In this document: piece after piece, positions 59,231 through 64,000 of the stretch
How the letters are laid out: each line of letters opens with the position of its first letter
Position numbering within the stretch: position 1 is the stretch's first letter
Assembly (NCBI RefSeq): GCF_001422375.1
Contig: NZ_LMMU01000012.1
Span: 1 to 64,000, forward strand
Source: Methylobacterium sp. Leaf99
Lineage (GTDB): Bacteria; Pseudomonadota; Alphaproteobacteria; Rhizobiales; Beijerinckiaceae
Direction: 5' to 3'
Length of the DNA stretch: 64,000 nt
Notes under the pieces: model-generated
The model's input: only the letters and a program-made list of their open reading frames with translations
The model's database searches: none
Told to the model about the DNA's origin: nothing
Translations under genes and position numbers: made by a program

Positions 59231-59593
59231 ATGACAAAGGGACCCCGGATCAGGGCCTGCGAGACAATGCGCGGCTGGTGGGCGACCACCGTCCGCGTGC
59301 TCTCGCTCGTCCTTGTCCTGGCGCTCGTCGTCCCCGGCGCGATCCACTCCGCCGAGGCCCATCGTCCGGCCGGTCACGAACTGTCCGTGTCCGCGCCGAC
59401 GCAGGCGGCCGGCGCCGATCACGCCGATGCCTGCCCGGCCTGCCATGCCAATTGCGGGTGCCACCAGGCCCTGAACGTGGACGGGACGCCCGCCTTGCCA
59501 TCCCGCGGGACAGCGCGCGCCTCCTACGCGACCGAGATTACCCCCGTCGGTTCGGTTTCGCCCGACCGCCTTCCCAGGCCGCCTCGCGCCTGA
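59231..59593 (+). CDS. CzcI-like exported Cys/His protein
   Basis: 120 residues with an N-terminal hydrophobic segment (VRVLSLVLVLALVVPGAIHS) and a compact metal site ADACPACHANCGCHQA (four Cys, two His). Small proteins of this type stand just before czc/cus-type RND operons in alphaproteobacteria. Role: periplasmic sensor or chaperone for the pump (by analogy with CzcI, not shown). Confidence 0.65.
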   Translation: MTKGPRIRACETMRGWWATTVRVLSLVLVLALVVPGAIHSAEAHRPAGHELSVSAPTQAAGADHADACPACHANCGCHQALNVDGTPALPSRGTARASYATEITPVGSVSPDRLPRPPRA

Positions 59594-59736
59594 GGCGACG
59601 TCGCCACGTCCGTGGCGCGTCCCGGTCGGCCCCTCACGGGTCGCGGCCGCCTCGTCATCGCGAAATACCCAGTACGGGACCGTCCCCTGCCGCATGAGCG
59701 GAGGTGCGACGTCCCTGGCGGACCCGGCCCATTCCC

Positions 59737-61143
59737 ATGCGTGCATTCCTCTCCGTGGCCTTCCTGGCCATCGGCATCGCCATCGGCGGTGCCTTCCCCC
59801 GCGTGTCCGAGGTCGTGCAAGGCGCGCTCGCCGCCGCCGGCCTCACGAACGCCCGGGCGGCGCCACCGACCAACGCCGCCATGACCAAGCCGGCGACACC
59901 CGCAGCCGACGATGGCCACGGTCATGGCGAGCATGGCCACGAGCATGCCGAAGGCGAGCCCAAGCCTGCCGGGGAGCACAAGCATTCGGATGGCGAGGCC
60001 AAGCCGGAGGCCGGAGGCCACAAACACGCCGAGGGCGAGGCGCACGGCCACGACGAGGAGGGCGAGGGCAAGATCAAGATGACGGCCGAGCAGGCCGCCG
60101 AGCAGGACATCAAGCTGGCGACGGTCGAGGGCGGCATCCTCTCGCGCCACCTGCTGGTGCCGGGCACCATCACCCAGGACGCCGACCGGATCGCCCGGGT
60201 GCCCGTGCGGGTGATCGGCACCGTGTCCGAAATGCGCAAACGCCTCGGCGAGGCGGTGGCCAAGGGCGAGGTCGTCGCCGTCCTCGACAGCCGCGAGGTC
60301 GCCGAGGCGAAGAGCGACTTCCTCACCGCGACGGTGAAGGCGGACCTGGAGAAGACGAACTTCGACCGCCAGCAGGCCCTCTGGGACAAGCGTATCTCGG
60401 CCGAGTCGGCATTCCTGAACGCCAAGGCCGCCTACTCGGAGGCGACCCTGCGCGTCGACCTCGCCCGGCAGAAGCTGTCGGCCCTGGGGCTGAACGCGGC
60501 CGAGGTCGCCACCTCCGCCAAGAAGGACGAGACCACCCCGAACCTGTCGAGCCTGCGCCGCTACGAACTGCGGTCGCCGCTGGCCGGTCGGGTGGTCGAG
60601 CGCAAGGTCGACGTCGGCACCGCCGTCGGCAAGGAAGGCGATCCGGCCGACGTCTACACCGTCGCCGACCTGTCCTCGGTGTGGATCGAGCTTTCCGTCC
60701 CGACCACCGAGCTGTCGAAGGTCCGCGAGGGCGCCAAGGTGACCATCGTCGGCGGCGACGACGCCTCCCGCGCCGAGGGCAAGGTCGTGTTCGTCAGCCC
60801 GATCCTCAACCCGGAGACCCGCTCGGCCCGGGTCATCGTCTCCCTGCCGAACAAGGACATGGCCTGGCGGCCCGGCACCTTCGTGACCACCGAGGTCGAG
60901 ATCGCCCAGGACAAGGTCGGGGTCCGGTTGCCGAAGTCCGCGATCCAGACCATCGGCGGAGAGAAGGTGGCTTTCGTACGCACCCAGGAGGGCTTCGAGC
61001 GCCGGGACGTGACCATCGGCAAGGCCGACGACGACGCCTTCGAGATCCTGTCCGGCCTCAAGCCCGGGGACGAGGTCGCGGTGGCCAACTCCTTCGTCCT
61101 GAAGGCCGAGCTCGGCAAGGCCGAAGCCGACCACGCGCACTGA
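59737..61143 (+). CDS. czcB: RND metal-efflux periplasmic adaptor (CzcB)
   Basis: 468 residues from ATG 59737. An N-terminal signal/anchor (FLSVAFLAIGIAIGGAFPRV), then a long His/Glu linker (residues 60-115: GHGHGEHGHEHAEGEPKPAG, HKHAEGEAHGHDEEGEG), then the barrel, hairpin and lipoyl domains typical of membrane-fusion proteins (VPVRVIGTVSEMRKRLGEAV, YELRSPLAGRVVERKVDVGT, GDEVAVANSFVLKAELGKAE). The His linker may collect metal for the pump. 11 bp before czcA. Confidence 0.9.
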   Translation: MRAFLSVAFLAIGIAIGGAFPRVSEVVQGALAAAGLTNARAAPPTNAAMTKPATPAADDGHGHGEHGHEHAEGEPKPAGEHKHSDGEAKPEAGGHKHAEGEAHGHDEEGEGKIKMTAEQAAEQDIKLATVEGGILSRHLLVPGTITQDADRIARVPVRVIGTVSEMRKRLGEAVAKGEVVAVLDSREVAEAKSDFLTATVKADLEKTNFDRQQALWDKRISAESAFLNAKAAYSEATLRVDLARQKLSALGLNAAEVATSAKKDETTPNLSSLRRYELRSPLAGRVVERKVDVGTAVGKEGDPADVYTVADLSSVWIELSVPTTELSKVREGAKVTIVGGDDASRAEGKVVFVSPILNPETRSARVIVSLPNKDMAWRPGTFVTTEVEIAQDKVGVRLPKSAIQTIGGEKVAFVRTQEGFERRDVTIGKADDDAFEILSGLKPGDEVAVANSFVLKAELGKAEADHAH

Positions 61144-61154
61144 GGGCGGCCATC

Positions 61155-64000
61155 ATGATCTCCAAGATCCTCGACTTCTCCGTCCACCAGCGCTGGCTCG
61201 TGGTGCTCCTGTCGCTGCTCGCGGCGGGCTTCGGCGTGTTCTCGCTGACCAAGCTCCCCATCGACGCGGTGCCGGACATCACCAACAACCAGGTGCAGAT
61301 CAACACCACGGCGCCGTCGCTCTCCCCGGTCGATATCGAGAAGCAGGTCACCTACCCGGTCGAGACCGCGCTCGCCGGGATCAAGGGCCTGGAATACACG
61401 CGCTCGCTCTCGCGTAACGGCTTCTCCCAGGTCACGGCGGTCTTTTCCGAAAAGTTGGACATCTATTTTGCCCGCCAGCAGGTTGCCGAGCGCATCGGCG
61501 AGGCGAAGTCGACCCTGCCGCCGGGGGCCGAGCCGCACATGGGCCCGATCTCGACGGGCCTGGGCGAGATCTACATGTGGTCGATCCACTACGCCCAACC
61601 GAAGGATCGCAAGGTCTCCCCGGACGGCAAGGCCGGATGGCAATCGGACGGGAGCTACCTGACTCCCGAGGGCCAGCGGCTCACGACCGAGCTCGAACGC
61701 ACCGCCTACCTGCGCACGGTCCAGGATTGGATCATCCGACCCCAGGTGAAGACCGTGCCGGGGGTCGCCGGCGTCGACAGCATCGGCGGCTTTGACAAGC
61801 AGTACCACGTCCAGCCGGACCCGATGAAGCTCACCGCCCTCGACCTGTCCTTCGCCGACATCGGACGGGCGCTGGAGGCCAACAACGCCAACCAGGGCGC
61901 CCGCTACCTGGAGGACAACGGCGAGGGCTACGTCGTCCGTGCCGCCGGCCGCCTGGAGACCATGGAGGACATCGGCAACGTCGTCGTCACCACGCGTGGC
62001 GGCGTGCCGGTCCGCATCTCCGACATTTCCGAGGTGCGGATCGGGCGCGACCTGCGCACCGGGTCGGGCAGCGAGGACGGGCGCGAGGTCGTCATCGGCA
62101 CCGCCCTGATGCTGATCGGCGAGAACAGCCGCACGGTGGCGGCCACAGTCGACAACAAGATGACCGAGATCCGCCGCTCGCTACCCCCGGGCGTCGAGGT
62201 GCAGACCGTCCTCAACCGCACGGTGCTGGTCGAGGCCACCATCAGGACCGTGGCCAAGAACCTGGCCGAGGGCGCCGCCCTCGTCATCGTCATCCTGTTC
62301 CTGCTGCTCGGCAACATCCGGGCGGCCATCGTCACCGCGCTCGTCATCCCGGTGGCGATGCTGATGACCATGACCGGCATGGTCCAGGGCCGCATCAGCG
62401 CGAACCTGATGAGCCTCGGCGCCCTCGACTTCGGCCTCATCGTCGACGGCGCGGTCATCATCACCGAGAACGCCCTGCGCCATCTCGCCGAGCGCCAGAC
62501 CGAGCTCGGGCGCAAGCTCGACCTGGAGGAGCGCCTGGTCACCGTGCGCGCCTCGGCCGAGGAGATGATCAAGCCGTCCCTCTACGGGCAGGCCATCATC
62601 ATCCTCGTCTACGTGCCGCTCCTCACCTTCACCGGGGTCGAGGGCAAGATGTTCGAGCCGATGGCGCTCACCGTCATTATCGCGCTGGTCTCGGCCTTCG
62701 TGCTGTCGCTGACCTTCGTGCCCGCGATGATCGCCATCGTCATCACCGGCAAGGTCACGGAGAAGGACAACGTCCTCATCCGCGGGATCAAGGCCGCCTA
62801 CCGCCCGGTCCTCGGCGCGGCGCTCAGGATTCCGATGACCTTCGTCGCGGTCGCCCTGGTGCTGCTCGTCGGGGCCGGGTTCCTGTTCACCAAGCTCGGT
62901 CAGGAGTTCATCCCCCAACTCGACGAGAAGAGCATCGCGCTCAACGCGCAGCGCATCCCGTCGACCTCCCTGACCCAGTCGCAGGCGATGCAGCTGAAGG
63001 TCGAGCAGGCGATCAGCCGCTTCCCCCAGGTCGCCTACGTCTTCTCGAAGACCGGCACCGCGGAGGTCGCTTCCGACCCGATGCCGCCGAGCTCGTCCGA
63101 CACCTTCGTCATCCTGAAGCCGCAGGAGGAGTGGCCCGACCCGAGCCTTTCCAAGGCAGACCTTCAGGAGGAGATCGAGAAGGCGGTCGGGGCACTCGCC
63201 GGCAACGTCTACGAGTTCTCGCAGCCGATCCAGCTTCGCTTCAACGAGCTCCTGGCCGGCACCCGCGGCGACCTCGCCGTGAAGGTGTTCGGCGAGGAGT
63301 TCGAACCGATGCTCAAGGCGGCCAACCAGGTCGCCACGATCCTGCGCGGGACCGAGGGGGCCGACGACGTCAAGGTCGAGCAGACGGCGGGCCTGCCTTT
63401 CCTGGAGATCAAGATCAACAAGACGGAGGCGGCGCGCCTCGGCCTGAGCACCTCCGCGATCCAGGACGTCATCGGCGCGGCCATCGGCGGCCGGGAGGCC
63501 GGCATGGTGTTCGAGGGCGATCGCCGCTTCCCCATCGTCGTGCGCCTGAACGACAAGGTCCGCGAGGACCGCGAGGCCCTGGAGAACATCCCCGTGCCGC
63601 TGCCCCCTGGCGTCAACGGGCGGGCGTCGTCGGTACTCCTGAAGCAGGTCGCAAGCTTCTCGGTCACCGAGGGCCCGAACCAGATCTCGCGCGAGAACGG
63701 CCGCCGTCGGGTCGTGGTGACCGCCAACGTGCGCGGCCGCGACATCGGCTCGCTCGTGGCCGAGGCCCAGGCCAAGGTCGCGTCCGGGGTGCAGCTTCCG
63801 GCCGGGTACTACGTGACCTGGGGCGGGCAGTTCGAGAACCTGGCCTCGGCCCGGCAGCGCCTGATGGTCGTCGTCCCGGTGTGCTTCTTCCTGATCTTCC
63901 TGCTGCTGTTCTCAGCCCTGAACTCGGCCAAGGACGCGTTGCTGGTGTTCAGCGCGGTTCCTCTGGCCCTGACCGGCGGCATCGCCGCCCTGTGGCTGCG
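61155..64000 (+). CDS. czcA: Heavy-metal RND pump CzcA, cut by the window end
   Basis: 948 residues visible of about 1,050-1,070. HME-RND features: VPDITNNQVQINTTAPSLSP near the start, the proton-relay helix with GALDFGLIVDGAVIITENAL (Asp-Gly pairs of HME1-type pumps for Zn/Co/Cd), and EFIPQLDEKSIALNAQRIPS. It takes metal from the periplasm or cytoplasm and sends it through an outer-membrane channel, not found in the window. ATG 61155 starts MISKILDFSVHQRWLVVLLS as in CzcA. Confidence 0.94.
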   Translation, partial: MISKILDFSVHQRWLVVLLSLLAAGFGVFSLTKLPIDAVPDITNNQVQINTTAPSLSPVDIEKQVTYPVETALAGIKGLEYTRSLSRNGFSQVTAVFSEKLDIYFARQQVAERIGEAKSTLPPGAEPHMGPISTGLGEIYMWSIHYAQPKDRKVSPDGKAGWQSDGSYLTPEGQRLTTELERTAYLRTVQDWIIRPQVKTVPGVAGVDSIGGFDKQYHVQPDPMKLTALDLSFADIGRALEANNANQGARYLEDNGEGYVVRAAGRLETMEDIGNVVVTTRGGVPVRISDISEVRIGRDLRTGSGSEDGREVVIGTALMLIGENSRTVAATVDNKMTEIRRSLPPGVEVQTVLNRTVLVEATIRTVAKNLAEGAALVIVILFLLLGNIRAAIVTALVIPVAMLMTMTGMVQGRISANLMSLGALDFGLIVDGAVIITENALRHLAERQTELGRKLDLEERLVTVRASAEEMIKPSLYGQAIIILVYVPLLTFTGVEGKMFEPMALTVIIALVSAFVLSLTFVPAMIAIVITGKVTEKDNVLIRGIKAAYRPVLGAALRIPMTFVAVALVLLVGAGFLFTKLGQEFIPQLDEKSIALNAQRIPSTSLTQSQAMQLKVEQAISRFPQVAYVFSKTGTAEVASDPMPPSSSDTFVILKPQEEWPDPSLSKADLQEEIEKAVGALAGNVYEFSQPIQLRFNELLAGTRGDLAVKVFGEEFEPMLKAANQVATILRGTEGADDVKVEQTAGLPFLEIKINKTEAARLGLSTSAIQDVIGAAIGGREAGMVFEGDRRFPIVVRLNDKVREDREALENIPVPLPPGVNGRASSVLLKQVASFSVTEGPNQISRENGRRRVVVTANVRGRDIGSLVAEAQAKVASGVQLPAGYYVTWGGQFENLASARQRLMVVVPVCFFLIFLLLFSALNSAKDALLVFSAVPLALTGGIAALWL

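Noticed and set aside
36619..64000. Intact tRNA-Met gene or complete prophage within the window
   Set aside because: Only a 3' tRNA fragment is present, and head, portal, terminase and tail genes are missing.
1..64000. CRISPR array
   Set aside because: No regularly spaced direct repeats and no cas genes seen. The repeats in curlin genes are coding and irregular.

Overview
This is a high-GC alphaproteobacterial window, most like Methylobacterium/Methylorubrum or a close Rhizobiales relative. The clues are a CsgH-containing curli locus, acdS beside an Lrp-type regulator, a DUF2171 protein, and GTG/TTG starts with 4-bp coupled overlaps. This assignment is inferred from content; no rRNA is present to confirm it.

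Layout. (1) 1-7022 is an extracellular-fibre (curli) region. It holds the start of csgF, three curlin-repeat proteins, CsgH, a LuxR-type regulator, small secreted proteins and a lytic transglycosylase. Clear operator-like palindromes lie in front of the regulator and the largest curlin gene. (2) 7388-36665 is bounded by two identical 47-bp direct repeats, each the 3' part of a tRNA-Met(CAT)-like gene followed by its own terminator. I read it as a ~29-kb genomic island. Its left half is decaying: an IS3-family element with a nonsense codon, a broken nuclease, an amber-interrupted periplasmic gene, a frameshifted small gene and a umuC remnant. Intact genes there include an Abhydrolase_10 protein, a GlcD-type flavoprotein and a MHYT-GGDEF-EAL protein. 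Its right half (22-35.5 kb) is a coherent amino-acid or conjugate catabolic block: D-serine dehydratase, AcdR/AcdS (ACC deaminase), a LysR regulator, a peptide/opine-type ABC importer, an M20 amidohydrolase, threonine aldolase and an MFS carrier. (3) 35.5-36.5 kb carries prophage debris (tail tape-measure end).

(4) 36.67-50.9 kb is a second element starting with a tyrosine recombinase right beside the tRNA repeat. It contains many small coupled hypothetical genes, a truncated RNA ligase, an AAA ATPase, a GH108 endolysin with a small membrane protein, and an AEP-like primase/replication protein. Two joints in it look like deletions. (5) 51.3-64 kb is a zinc/cadmium-type metal resistance cluster: a P1B-ATPase and a CDF exporter transcribed outward from near-identical MerR operators on either side of the cadR-type gene, then a ZIP protein, a two-component system, several tiny His-rich exported proteins, a CzcI-like Cys/His protein, CzcB and CzcA (cut by the window end). 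czcC is not seen.

How it fits together: curli and cyclic-di-GMP genes suit a surface- or plant-associated life. The ACC/D-serine block suggests use of plant-derived amino-acid conjugates, and the right end exports divalent metals and buffers them in the periplasm.
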